This document shows, in pieces, positions 43,459 through 52,629 of a DNA stretch of 64,000 nucleotides. The stretch lies in the NCBI RefSeq assembly GCF_019969685.1, contig NZ_JAHXYZ010000001.1:620001-684000 (forward strand), given 5' to 3'. The notes under the pieces are model-generated. The model saw nothing but the letters and a program-made list of their open reading frames with translations, searched no databases and had not been told where the DNA came from. This stretch comes from Microbacterium sp. EST19A. Its GTDB lineage: Bacteria; Actinomycetota; Actinomycetes; Actinomycetales; Microbacteriaceae. A program made the position numbers and the translations under genes. How positions within the stretch are numbered: position 1 is the first letter of the stretch; every line of letters starts with the position of its first letter.

Positions 43459-44994
43459 ATGTCTCAGGCCCGCATCACCATCGACCGCGACTTCACGATC
43501 GCCGACGTCCCCCGGAGGCTCTTCGGGTCGTTCGTCGAGCACATGGGGCGCTGCGTCTACACCGGCATCTACGAGCCCGGCCACCCCCAGGCCGACGCCC
43601 GAGGATTCCGGCAGGACGTGCTGGCCCTGGTGAAGGAGATGGGACCGACGGTGGTCCGCTACCCCGGCGGCAACTTCGTCTCGGGATACCGCTGGGAGGA
43701 CGGGGTCGGTCCCGTCGAGGATCGCCCCGTGCGCATCGACGGCGCCTGGCACACGATCGAGACCAACGCGTTCGGCCTGCATGAGTTCATGGACTGGGCG
43801 AAGGATGCCGACGTCGAGGTCATGGAAGCCATCAACCTCGGCACGCGCGGCGTAGAGGAGGCCCGCGCGCTCGTCGAGTACGCGAACCACCCCGGCGGCA
43901 CATACTGGTCGGATCTGCGTCGCAAGAACGGGGCTGAGCAGCCCTTCGACATCAAGCTGTGGTGCCTCGGCAACGAGCTCGACGGGCCGTGGCAGATCGG
44001 CGGCAAGACCGCCACCGAGTACGGGCGTCTGGCGCAGGAGTCGGCGAAGGCGATGAAGCTCGTCGATCCGACGATCGAACTCGTGGCGGTCGGCTCATCG
44101 GGCCGGTCGATGCCGACGTTCGGCACGTGGGAGAACACGGTGCTGACGCATGCCTATGGCGAGGTCGACTTCATCTCGATGCACGCGTACTACCAGGAGC
44201 ATGACGGCGACGCCGCGTCGTTCCTCGCCGAATCGGTCGACATGGACGCCTTCATCGAGGGCGTCATCGCGACGATCGACGCGGTGAAGGCCGCGGGCAA
44301 GCACACGAAGCAGGTCGACATCTCGTTCGACGAGTGGAACGTGTGGGATCAGACGAAGTTCAACGACGTCGAGCAGGGCGAGATCGCGAAGGCCGGCTGG
44401 AAGCAGCATCCGCGCCTGATCGAAGACGAGTACAACGTGACGGATGCCGTCGTCGTCGGCACTCTCCTCAACAGCCTCCTGCGCCACGGCGACCGCGTGA
44501 AGATCGCCAACCAGGCGCAGCTCGTCAACGTGATCGCGCCGATCCGCTCCGAGGAGGGCGGGGCCGCCTGGCGGCAGACGAGCTTCTGGCCGTTCGAGCG
44601 GATGGCCCGCCTCGCCCGGGGGCGCATCCTGCGCCTCGCGGTGTCGGCGCCCCAGATCGAGACGAAGCGCTACGGCGGCGTCGACGCGGTGGACGCCGCG
44701 GCCACGTGGGACGAAGCCACCGGGCGGGTCGTGGTGTTCGTGGCCAACCGCTCCCTCGATGAGGAGAGCGACCTCACGATCGACCTGCACGGGCTCGGCG
44801 GCCTGCGGGTCGTGAACGCCGAGACCCTCACGATCCCCGAGGGCGGCGACCGTCACACCTCGAACCTCGAGACCGCCCCTGACGCCGTGCACATGATGCC
44901 GCTCGGTGCCGCCGAGGTCGTCGACGGCACGGTGCGCGCGACGCTGCCGCCGCTGTCGTGGTCGGTCATCGAGCTGGAGGCCACTCGCGCCTAG
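43459..44994 (+). CDS. abfA: alpha-L-arabinofuranosidase, GH51
   Basis: AbfA removes alpha-L-arabinofuranosyl units from oligosaccharides in the cytoplasm. The 511-residue protein has no signal peptide. GNELDGPWQIG carries the acid/base Glu173 and SFDEWNVW the nucleophile Glu292; RYPGGNFVSGYRWEDGVGP is a hallmark of the N-terminal barrel. A beta-sandwich follows to the end. AAGGAG sets the ATG at 43459. It ends the operon and is followed by a strong terminator. Confidence 0.95.
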   Translation: MSQARITIDRDFTIADVPRRLFGSFVEHMGRCVYTGIYEPGHPQADARGFRQDVLALVKEMGPTVVRYPGGNFVSGYRWEDGVGPVEDRPVRIDGAWHTIETNAFGLHEFMDWAKDADVEVMEAINLGTRGVEEARALVEYANHPGGTYWSDLRRKNGAEQPFDIKLWCLGNELDGPWQIGGKTATEYGRLAQESAKAMKLVDPTIELVAVGSSGRSMPTFGTWENTVLTHAYGEVDFISMHAYYQEHDGDAASFLAESVDMDAFIEGVIATIDAVKAAGKHTKQVDISFDEWNVWDQTKFNDVEQGEIAKAGWKQHPRLIEDEYNVTDAVVVGTLLNSLLRHGDRVKIANQAQLVNVIAPIRSEEGGAAWRQTSFWPFERMARLARGRILRLAVSAPQIETKRYGGVDAVDAAATWDEATGRVVVFVANRSLDEESDLTIDLHGLGGLRVVNAETLTIPEGGDRHTSNLETAPDAVHMMPLGAAEVVDGTVRATLPPLSWSVIELEATRA

Positions 44995-45009
44995 AGTTCC
45001 CGTTGCAGA

Positions 45010-45041
45010 AAGGCCCCGATACTGGGAAGTATCGGGGCCTT
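45010..45041. terminator. bidirectional rho-independent terminator
   Basis: AAGGCCCCGATACT at 45010-45023 pairs perfectly with 45028-45041 around GGGA, followed by TTT on the plus strand and preceded by A residues that give TTTC on the minus strand. It ends abfA and the convergent MFS gene. Confidence 0.9.
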
Positions 45042-45058
45042 TTCGCGACCGAGGCGGC

Positions 45059-46534
45059 TCAGGTTCCCGGCGAGACGCCCTTCTCAGCCGGTTCCACCAG
45101 CGAGAGCGGATCGGCGATGTCCTCGAGCGACTTGCCCGCGGCGCTCACGCCGAAGATGCCGCAGATGATGCCGCCGAACATCATGATCGCCGCTCCCAGC
45201 ACATAGCCCCAGAACAGCGGACCCCGGTCGCCCGTCTCCGCGCTCTCTCCGATGAGAGAGCCGTACAGCACCGGCGCGATGGCGCCCACGAGCTGACCGA
45301 TCGAGAAGACGTACGAGATCACCTGGCTGCGCAGTTCGAGCGGGAAGATCTCGCTGACCGTCAGGTACGCCGCCGAGGCACCCGCCGAGGCGAAGAAGAA
45401 CGATGCGCACCAGAACGCCGTGTGCGTGGCCGCGTTCAGCGTTCCCGCGTTGAACAGGAACGCGCTCACGAGCAGGATGAGTCCCGCGAGCATGTACGTC
45501 CCGAACAGCATCCGCCGCCGACCCCACGTGTCGAAGAAGTGGCCGAGCACCAGCGCACCGGTGAGGTTCCCGACGGCGAACACGATGAAGTACTGCGACG
45601 CGGATGCGGGCGGGGTGTCGTAGAAGTTCTCCAGCACCAGCGCGTACGTGAAGAAGATCGCGTTGTAGAGGAACGACTGCGTCACCATCATGGTGATGCC
45701 GACCAGGGTGCGCCGAGGGTACTTCTTGAACAGCACCTTCACGATCACGAGGAACGGGACGCGGCCGTACTCCTTCACCGTGATGGCCTTCGACTCGTCC
45801 ACCGGAGGGATCGTCTTGCCCTCCTTGCGGATGCGCTCCTCGATCTCGTCGACGTTGCGCTCGGCGGCCTCCTCACGGCCGTGGGTCATCTGCCAGCGCG
45901 GGCTCTCCGGGATGTGGCGGCGCAGCCAGATGATGAGCACGCCGAGCACGGGGCCGAGGAAGAAGCTGAGCCGCCAGCCGATGTCGGCGGGGAGGATGTC
46001 GGTGTTGAGGAAGAACACGTTCGCCACGGCGCCGAGCGCCGCGCCGCCCCAGTACGTCCCGTTGATCGCGATGTCGACGCGACCGCGGTACTTCGCCGGG
46101 ATGATCTCGTCGATCGCCGAATTGATCGCCGCGTACTCGCCGCCGATGCCGGCACCCGCGACGAACCGCCAGATGTAGAAGAACCAGGGCGCGAAGGCGA
46201 GACCCGCGACCGCGGAGCCGATCAGGTACACGGCCAGCGAGACGAGGAACAGGTTCTTGCGTCCGAGCCGATCGGTGAGCCGCCCGAAGACGAGGGCGCC
46301 GAACACCTGCCCGAGCAGGTAGCAGGTGCCGGCCAGACCGACCTCGGCCGGACCCATGCCGAGGGTGGCCGCATAGCCGTTCGCGGCGACGATCTGCACC
46401 TCGAGGCCGTCGAGGATCCAGGAGAACCCCAGGCCGACGACGATCATCCAGTGGAATCGCGACCAGGGCAACCGGTCCAGTCGTGCGGGGACGAGTGACC
46501 GGACTTCCTTGACGGGAACGTCGGACGCGGACAT
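45059..46534 (-). CDS. MFS transporter (sugar porter / metabolite-H+ symporter type)
   Basis: The 491-residue protein has twelve predicted helices with the MFS motif GRLTDRLGRKN in loop 2-3, RFVAGAGIGGEYAA in helix 4 and PESPRW after helix 6. A central cytoplasmic loop near residues 215-265 is charged. These are Sugar_tr-type features; the substrate is unknown. GGGAGG lies before the ATG. It is convergent with abfA. Confidence 0.88.
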   Translation of the reverse strand: MSASDVPVKEVRSLVPARLDRLPWSRFHWMIVVGLGFSWILDGLEVQIVAANGYAATLGMGPAEVGLAGTCYLLGQVFGALVFGRLTDRLGRKNLFLVSLAVYLIGSAVAGLAFAPWFFYIWRFVAGAGIGGEYAAINSAIDEIIPAKYRGRVDIAINGTYWGGAALGAVANVFFLNTDILPADIGWRLSFFLGPVLGVLIIWLRRHIPESPRWQMTHGREEAAERNVDEIEERIRKEGKTIPPVDESKAITVKEYGRVPFLVIVKVLFKKYPRRTLVGITMMVTQSFLYNAIFFTYALVLENFYDTPPASASQYFIVFAVGNLTGALVLGHFFDTWGRRRMLFGTYMLAGLILLVSAFLFNAGTLNAATHTAFWCASFFFASAGASAAYLTVSEIFPLELRSQVISYVFSIGQLVGAIAPVLYGSLIGESAETGDRGPLFWGYVLGAAIMMFGGIICGIFGVSAAGKSLEDIADPLSLVEPAEKGVSPGT

Positions 46535-46671
46535 GGAGCCTCCCTCTCGAGGGGGCTCGCCGTGGCCCCGGCATCCGTCTTACTCCTCCCGGCCGACCCG
46601 ATGCACAGGGTTGACCGAGAGGCGGATGCCGCGCTAGGAGACCGTCGCGCGGCGGACGCGATGAGGTCCGC

Positions 46672-46953
46672 TCAGCGTTGCCGGCCGCCGTCGCGCCCGT
46701 ACCGCTCGTCGAGACGTCGCGTCGTGCGGCGGGCGATGACGACCAGCACAGCGCTCGCGACCGCTGCGATCGAGAACCCGAGTGCAGCGACCCATCTGGA
46801 CGTCTCGTTCCCGTCGAAGATGAGCGCCCCCCAGAAGCCCACCGCGCCGATGACCTGGAGCACGAGGACGACCGACCACACGATCGTGCTGCGCCGAAGC
46901 GCCCGTCGCTGCCGAACCAGCGACGGCGTGGGATCACTTGTGGGATCACTCAT
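46672..46953 (-). CDS. small two-helix membrane protein
   Basis: The 93-residue protein has a basic N-terminal tail, hydrophobic segments about 24-46 and 54-75, and a basic C-terminal tail. It has no recognised family. A GAGG lies eight bases before the ATG. It stands alone between the MFS gene and prpC; the 137 bp 46535-46671 before the MFS gene show nothing else. Confidence 0.6.
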   Translation of the reverse strand: MSDPTSDPTPSLVRQRRALRRSTIVWSVVLVLQVIGAVGFWGALIFDGNETSRWVAALGFSIAAVASAVLVVIARRTTRRLDERYGRDGGRQR

Positions 46954-47006
46954 GGTCCGAGCCTCACCATCTTCGAACGGCGAAGGGATGCTGACGCGCC
47001 GGCGGT

Positions 47007-48197
47007 TCAGCCGGCGGCTTCCTCCGGCCGCTCGAGCACGTCGATCGCCGCCGTGTCGGGCTCGTACTCGTCGATGTGCCGCTCGTCCGGACCGTCATAG
47101 GCCGAAAGCGGGCGGATCAGCGCGTTCGAGGACTGCTGCTCGATGATGTGCGCGGTCCACCCGGTGATGCGCGACGCGACGAAGAGCGGTGTGAACGTGA
47201 GCGTGTCGAACCCGATGAGGTTGTACGCAGGCCCCGACGGGTAGTCGAGGTTCGGATAGATGCCCTTCCGGCCGACGAACTCGCTCTCGAGCTTGTCGTA
47301 CAGCTCGCCGACCGCCGGCTTGTCGTAGTGCTCTACGAGAGAGTCGAGCGCGGCCTTCATGGTCGGCACCCGCGAGTCGCCGCGCTTGTAGACCCGGTGC
47401 CCGAAGCCCATGATCTTGCGCTTCTCGGCGAGGGCCGCGTCGAGCCAGCTCTCGACCTGGTCGGCCGTGCCGATCTCGTCGAAGATGTGCATGACGGCCT
47501 CGTTCGCGCCGCCGTGTAGGGGTCCCTTGAGCGCCCCGATGGCTCCGACGACCGCCGAGTACAGGTCGCTGAGCGTCGAGGTGATCACACGGGCCGTGAA
47601 CGTCGAGGCGTTGAAGGAGTGCTCCGCGTAGAGGATCATCGAGCGGTTGAACGCATCGACGACCACGGGATCGGGCTCCTCGCCGAAGGTGAGCCAGAGG
47701 AAGTTCGCCGCGTAGTCGAGGTCGTCACGCGGCTCGACCGGTTCCAGGCCGCGACGTCGACGCTGGCCGTACGACACGATCGCCGGGAGGGCCGCGAACA
47801 GCCTGAGGCTGCGCTCGAGGTTCTCCTCGGGCGTGCCCACCGCATCGAGCACGTTGGCGATGCCCGCGGTCTCGATCGCGCCGATCACGCTCACGGCCGT
47901 GCGCACCTCGTCCATCGGGTGCGAGTCGAGCGGCAGCCGGTCGATCGCATCCTTGACGACAGGCGAGAGCGCGCGGTGCGTGCGTTCGGTGAGGCGGAAG
48001 GCGGCGAGCTCCTCCGCAGTGGGGAGCTCGCCGTTCCACAGCAGGTAGGCGACGGCCTCGAAAGGCTGCGTCGCGGCCAGCTCCTGCACGGGGTAGCCGC
48101 GGTAGAGCAGGCTGTTCGTCTCGGGGTTGACCTTCGAGACGGCCGTCGTGTCGACGACGACGCCCGCGAGGCCCTTCTTGATGTCCGGCTCGGTCAT
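47007..48197 (-). CDS. prpC: 2-methylcitrate synthase
   Basis: PrpC joins propionyl-CoA and oxaloacetate. The 396-residue citrate-synthase-fold protein has GPLHGGANEAVMHIFDEIG and KIMGFGHRVYKRGDSRVP, with the catalytic His residues, and the active-site Asp near YPNLDYPSGPAYNLIGF. Its short size and place beside prpB and prpD decide for methylcitrate over citrate synthase. GAAGGAG lies before the ATG at 48197, two bases after prpB. Confidence 0.93.
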   Translation of the reverse strand: MTEPDIKKGLAGVVVDTTAVSKVNPETNSLLYRGYPVQELAATQPFEAVAYLLWNGELPTAEELAAFRLTERTHRALSPVVKDAIDRLPLDSHPMDEVRTAVSVIGAIETAGIANVLDAVGTPEENLERSLRLFAALPAIVSYGQRRRRGLEPVEPRDDLDYAANFLWLTFGEEPDPVVVDAFNRSMILYAEHSFNASTFTARVITSTLSDLYSAVVGAIGALKGPLHGGANEAVMHIFDEIGTADQVESWLDAALAEKRKIMGFGHRVYKRGDSRVPTMKAALDSLVEHYDKPAVGELYDKLESEFVGRKGIYPNLDYPSGPAYNLIGFDTLTFTPLFVASRITGWTAHIIEQQSSNALIRPLSAYDGPDERHIDEYEPDTAAIDVLERPEEAAG

Positions 48198-48199
48198 GG

Positions 48200-49114
48200 T
48201 CACTCCTTCGTGGATTCCCGCTCGATCGTGAAGTTGAAGACGCCCGAGTCGAAGTGGTTGTAGGACTCGTAGTCGATGAGGTCGTAGAGATCGGCCCGGT
48301 GCTGCATCTCGCCGAGCTTCGAGGTCAGATGCCCCTCGTCGTTCAGAGTATCCAGTGCACGGCCGGATGCCCCCATCGAGATGCGCAGGAGCGACACCGG
48401 CCAGATGACGAGGTTGACCCCGGCGTCGCGCAGCTGATCCGTGGAGAACAGCTCGCTCTTGCCGAACTCGGTCATGTTGGCGAGGATCGGCACGTCCAGC
48501 GCCTCCGCCATCGCCTCGAACTCGGCGAGGGTGCGCATCGCCTCGGGGAAGACGGCATCCGCTCCGGCATCCACCAGCGCCTTGGCGCGGTCGATCGCGG
48601 CATCCAGTCCCTCGATCGCACGGATGTCGGTGCGCGCCATGATGAGGAAGTTCGGGTCGCGGCGGGCGTCGGCGGCGGCGCGGATGCGCTTGATCGCGGT
48701 GTTCTCGTCGACGACGCTCTTGCCGTCGAGGTGACCGCAGCGCTTCGGGTTGATCTGGTCTTCGATGTGGGTGCCGGCGAGTCCGGCATCCTCGAGCTCC
48801 TGGATCGTGCGGGCCACGTTCATCGGCTCGCCGAAGCCAGTGTCGGCGTCGACGAGCGCAGGAAGCTCCGTCATGCGGGCGATCTGCTTCGCGCGACCGG
48901 CGACCTCGGTGAGCGTGGTGAGGCCGATGTCGGGCAGGCCGAGGTCGGCGGCGAGCACGGCGCCGGAGATGTAGACCCCGTCGAAACCCTTCTGCTCGAT
49001 GAGTCGGGCGCTCAGCGGGTTGAACGCCCCCGGGAAGCGCAGCAGCTCGCCGCTCTCGAGCCGCTCGCGGAAGAGGCGCCGCTTCTCGGCCGGCGTGGTG
49101 GTGGAGTACAGCAT
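48200..49114 (-). CDS. prpB: 2-methylisocitrate lyase
   Basis: PrpB splits 2-methylisocitrate to pyruvate and succinate. The 304-residue protein has LPALVDADTGFGEPMNVART, binding Mg2+, and the catalytic Cys in INPKRCGHLDGKSV. IVAL-type features of isocitrate lyase itself are absent and the length is right for PrpB. The ATG overlaps the prpD stop (TGATG). Confidence 0.94.
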   Translation of the reverse strand: MLYSTTTPAEKRRLFRERLESGELLRFPGAFNPLSARLIEQKGFDGVYISGAVLAADLGLPDIGLTTLTEVAGRAKQIARMTELPALVDADTGFGEPMNVARTIQELEDAGLAGTHIEDQINPKRCGHLDGKSVVDENTAIKRIRAAADARRDPNFLIMARTDIRAIEGLDAAIDRAKALVDAGADAVFPEAMRTLAEFEAMAEALDVPILANMTEFGKSELFSTDQLRDAGVNLVIWPVSLLRISMGASGRALDTLNDEGHLTSKLGEMQHRADLYDLIDYESYNHFDSGVFNFTIERESTKE

Positions 49115-50640
49115 CAGAACAGCCCCTTCGGTGCGTCCGCACCCTCGAGCAGCCCCGCCCTGGCGACGATCGACAGTTCGCCGACCTCCGCTGCCGTCAG
49201 CTCGGGCAGGCGCTGCACGAGCTCGAGGAAGCGCTCGATCTCGGCGGGCTCGAGCACGGGCTCGGCGAGCAGGCGGAACTTCGCGATGTAGTTGTCGCGG
49301 GCGAACGGACGGGCGCCGAGCGGGTGCGCGTCGGCGACCGCGATCTCGTCGACCACGGTCGTGCCGTCGGTCAGCTGGAACTCGACGCGACCGCCGAACG
49401 CCTTCACGTCGGGGTCTTCGGAGTGGTAGCGGCGGGTCCACTCGGCATCCTCGGCCGTGGTGATCTTGTGCCACAGCTCGACGGTGTCGGGGCGTGCCGC
49501 GCGAGACGGGGCGTAGGAGTCGACGTGGTGCCAGCCGCCATCCTGCAGCGCGACCGCGAAGATGTACGGGATCGAGTGGTCGAGCGTCTCGCGGGACGCC
49601 GTCGGGTCGTACTTCTGCGGGTCGTTCGCGCCCGAGCCGATCACGTAGTGCGTGTGGTGGCTGGTGTGCAGCACGATCGAGGCGATGTTCGCCGGGTCGC
49701 GCAGCGCCGGGTTCTCGGTGCCGAGCTTGCGAGCGAGGTCGATCCACGCCTGTGCCTGGTACTCGGCCGAGTGCTCCTTCGTGTACGAGTCGAGGATCGC
49801 GCGCTTCGGCTCGCCGGCCGCGGGCAGCGGCACCTCGTAGGCGGCGTCCTTGCCGTCGAGCATCCAGGCGATCACGCCGTCTTCGCCTTCGTAGATCGGG
49901 GCGGGGCTCGTCTGTCCGCGCATCGCCCGGTCGACCGCTTCGACCGCCATCTTGCCGGCGAAGGCCGGGGCGTGCGCCTTCCAGGTCGAGATCTCGCCCT
50001 TGCGGCTCTGACGGGTGGCGGTCGTGGTGTGCAGGCCCTGCCCGACGGCCTGGTAGATCGTCTCGACGTCGAGGCCGAGGAGCGTGCCGATGCCGGCCGC
50101 GGCCGAGGGGCCGAGGTGGGCGACGTGGTCGATCTTGTGCTTGTGCAGGCAGATCGCTCGCACGAGGTCCATCTGGATCTCGTAGCCGGTGGCGATGCCG
50201 CGCACGAGCGCCCGGCCGTCCTTGCCGGTGTGCTGTGCGACGGCGAGGATCGGCGGGATGTTGTCGCCCGGGTGCGAATACTCGGCGGCGAGGAAGGTGT
50301 CGTGGTAGTCGAGCTCGCGCACGGCGACACCGTTCGCCCACGCCGCCCACTCGGGGCTCGTGCGGCGGTCGAGCGCGGCACCGAAGAGGTTCGCGCCGGC
50401 GCCACCGGTCGAGACGGGGTGGCTGAACGCCTGCGCGCGCGCCGCGTTGATCGGCGCGCGGGTGAGGGATGCCGCGGCGACCGACGCGTTGTCGATGATG
50501 CGGTTGATGATCATGTCGACGACGTCCTGCTCGACCTCGACCGGGTCGGCGGCGACCTCGGCGATCTTCCAGGCGAGCTGGTCGGAGCGTTCGAGGTTCT
50601 CGTCGCTGCGGTGGACGCGGACGTGGTGGGTGACGGTCAT
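49114..50640 (-). CDS. prpD: 2-methylcitrate dehydratase
   Basis: PrpD dehydrates 2-methylcitrate to 2-methylaconitate. The 508-residue MmgE/PrpD-family protein has [44 protein letters not shown] and [38 protein letters not shown], all typical. Its ATG overlaps the gntR stop (ATGA). Confidence 0.94.
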   Translation of the reverse strand: MTVTHHVRVHRSDENLERSDQLAWKIAEVAADPVEVEQDVVDMIINRIIDNASVAAASLTRAPINAARAQAFSHPVSTGGAGANLFGAALDRRTSPEWAAWANGVAVRELDYHDTFLAAEYSHPGDNIPPILAVAQHTGKDGRALVRGIATGYEIQMDLVRAICLHKHKIDHVAHLGPSAAAGIGTLLGLDVETIYQAVGQGLHTTTATRQSRKGEISTWKAHAPAFAGKMAVEAVDRAMRGQTSPAPIYEGEDGVIAWMLDGKDAAYEVPLPAAGEPKRAILDSYTKEHSAEYQAQAWIDLARKLGTENPALRDPANIASIVLHTSHHTHYVIGSGANDPQKYDPTASRETLDHSIPYIFAVALQDGGWHHVDSYAPSRAARPDTVELWHKITTAEDAEWTRRYHSEDPDVKAFGGRVEFQLTDGTTVVDEIAVADAHPLGARPFARDNYIAKFRLLAEPVLEPAEIERFLELVQRLPELTAAEVGELSIVARAGLLEGADAPKGLF

Positions 50641-51296
50641 TTCTGTCCTTCGTTCAGGGTCTCGAGGATGCCGGTGAGCGCGTTGTGCAGGTGCACGTGC
50701 GTGGCGTGGGCGGCGAGGTCGCCGTCGCGCGCGGCGAGCGCCTGCGCGATGGTGCGGTGCTCCGAAGCGGATGCCGCGAGCCGCGCGGGTTTGTCGCGGG
50801 CCATCCGCCGCACCCGCACGAGGTGGGTGCGCACGGTGCGGAGAGCCGAGGCGATGTAGTCGTTGGCGACGGCGGCATCGAGCGCGGCGTCGAACCGGGC
50901 GATGAGTGCGTAGTAGGCGTCGCGCCCCTCGGCGGCGGTGAGATCGACGTGGGCGAACTCGTCGGCGAGCGCGGCGAACAGCGCGGCATCCCCGCGGGCG
51001 GCAGCCAGTCGGGCGGAGGTCTCCTCGAGCGCACGGCGGATCTCGAACAGCGAGCGGATGTCGTCAGCGTCCAGGTCCGCCACGACGGTGACGCGCGGCG
51101 ACTGCTGCACGACGAGGCCGTCGGCGATCAGGCGACGCAGAGCTTCGCGCATGGGGGTGCGGCTCACTCCGAGACGCTCGGCCTGCTCGACCTCGCCGAG
51201 CACGACGCCGGCGGCGAGAGCACCGGATTGGATGCCGTCGAGCAGGGCCGTATATGCGCGATCACTCGCGGACGTGCGCTCGACGGAGAGGCTCAT
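50637..51296 (-). CDS. GntR family (FCD) regulator of the prp operon
   Basis: The 219-residue protein has the GntR winged helix ([48 protein letters not shown]) and an all-helical FCD effector domain. It is first in gntR-prpD-prpB-prpC, so it probably regulates the methylcitrate genes and itself; 2-methylcitrate or a relative would be the likely effector. TACACT lies six bases before the ATG and overlaps TGTATACA, so leaderless transcription and autorepression are both suggested. Confidence 0.92.
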   Translation of the reverse strand: MSLSVERTSASDRAYTALLDGIQSGALAAGVVLGEVEQAERLGVSRTPMREALRRLIADGLVVQQSPRVTVVADLDADDIRSLFEIRRALEETSARLAAARGDAALFAALADEFAHVDLTAAEGRDAYYALIARFDAALDAAVANDYIASALRTVRTHLVRVRRMARDKPARLAASASEHRTIAQALAARDGDLAAHATHVHLHNALTGILETLNEGQK

Positions 51297-51302
51297 CCCC
51301 TC

Positions 51303-51364
51303 AGTGTATACATAAACTCATCGCATGGGCTGTTTGGAGAGGCCCGACCGTTCCCGCGTATACA
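51303..51364. promoter_or_regulatory. two GTATACA operators upstream of gntR-prpDBC
   Basis: TGTATACA at 51305-51312 is a perfect palindrome overlapping the gntR -10-like TACACT. CGTATACA at 51357-51364 repeats the core about 52 bp away, about five helical turns. GntR/FCD proteins bind such GTATAC cores. Confidence 0.6.
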
Positions 51365-51391
51365 TTCAGGAATCCCGCGCGATCCTCCGGG

Positions 51392-52600
51392 TCATCCCGC
51401 GGCTGCCGCTCTCCTCGTCATCACCGTTCCCGCCGTGACGGTGGCGACCAGCACGAGCGAGACGAAGACGACCACCACAATGCTCTCGGGGAAGAAGACG
51501 AGGGCCGCACCCGCGGCGAGCACGGGCAGGGCGAGTCCGCAGTAGGCGATGAGGAAGATGAAGGCGAGCGTCTCGCCGCGGCGGCCGGGCGACGCCAGGG
51601 ACGCGGCCGTGGCGATCGACGACTTGAAGAGGACGCCGACGCCCAACCCCGCGACGATTCCGCCCAGCAGGAACACGGCGAACTGCGGAGTGAGCGCTCC
51701 GATCGCCACCGCCGCCAGTCCCACTCCGCAGCTGATCGTGGCGATCAGGAGCTGGATCCGCAGAGCGATCCGCGCCAGCAGCAGCTGGCCGGCTGCCGCC
51801 GCTCCGAAGACCGCGAAGGTCACCGCGCCCGCCAGCAGATGGTCGCGCTGCTCGAACGTGCCGACGAGGATCGACGGCGCGAGCGACGTGAACAGGCCGA
51901 GGAGCGCGAACGACGCGAAGGCTCCGAACCCGGCGGCGACGAACGCCGGGCGAGACCCGGACGGCGCGGAGAGCCGTTGCGGCCGATAAGGCACGGGTGT
52001 CTCCGGTGCGTCGACGGTCTCCGGGACCGTGGCCACCGCGATCCCGGCGAGTACGAGCGCGATGAGGAACACGACGTGCGGGAGGACCAGCGGATCGGGA
52101 GCGAACTCCGCGAAGATCCCTCCGATCAGCGGGCCGAGAGCGAGGCCGCCGAGGTTCGCCGCGCCCGCGACGGATGCGGCGACGACGGCGCTCTCTCCCG
52201 GGCGGGACCTCGCACGCGATTCGCTCAGGTACGCGGTCGCCGTCGCGGTGAGCACACCGATGCTGACGCCGTTCACGAGTCGGGCGATGATGAGTCCGGC
52301 GGGCGACGACCACAGCAGGAAGAGCGCCGCGGAGATCACGGATATGAGGATCGCGATCAGCAGCATCCGGCGCCGACCCGCCCAGTCGCTGATGTGCCCG
52401 AGAAAGAAGAGGCTGACGACGACTCCGACGGCGTAGGCGGCGAAGATGACCGTGATCATCCAGACCGGGAATCCGTCGCGCGCCTCATACAGCGGGTAGA
52501 GGGGCGTCGGGACCGTGGAGTACGCCATGACGACGAGGAAGGCCGCGGCGACGATCCAGAACCCCGCGGCGTGAGACGCCAGCTGCTGCCGTACCCGCAC
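51392..52600 (-). CDS. MFS transporter
   Basis: The 402-residue protein has twelve predicted helices, PTPLYPLYE after helix 1, LGHISDWAGRRRMLL in loop 2-3, and a central loop with PETVDAPETPVPYRPQR. It resembles drug or metabolite exporters of the MFS_1 type. The GTG at 52600 is chosen because GGGAGG lies just upstream; a TTG at 52627 would be longer. It is convergent with no gene and follows the EamA gene. Confidence 0.85.
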   Translation of the reverse strand: MRVRQQLASHAAGFWIVAAAFLVVMAYSTVPTPLYPLYEARDGFPVWMITVIFAAYAVGVVVSLFFLGHISDWAGRRRMLLIAILISVISAALFLLWSSPAGLIIARLVNGVSIGVLTATATAYLSESRARSRPGESAVVAASVAGAANLGGLALGPLIGGIFAEFAPDPLVLPHVVFLIALVLAGIAVATVPETVDAPETPVPYRPQRLSAPSGSRPAFVAAGFGAFASFALLGLFTSLAPSILVGTFEQRDHLLAGAVTFAVFGAAAAGQLLLARIALRIQLLIATISCGVGLAAVAIGALTPQFAVFLLGGIVAGLGVGVLFKSSIATAASLASPGRRGETLAFIFLIAYCGLALPVLAAGAALVFFPESIVVVVFVSLVLVATVTAGTVMTRRAAAAG

Positions 52601-52629
52601 GTGCGCCTCCCGAGGATGAGGCTTCAAAT

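Noticed and set aside
40149..45000. Long frames overlapping the second CUT1 operon in other phases
   Set aside because: They are out of phase with the transporter and abfA genes and only partly share their residues through phase changes in the reading.
44906..46498. 530-codon plus-strand frame over the MFS gene
   Set aside because: It is charged and repetitive, with no fold, opposite an MFS protein with clear motifs.
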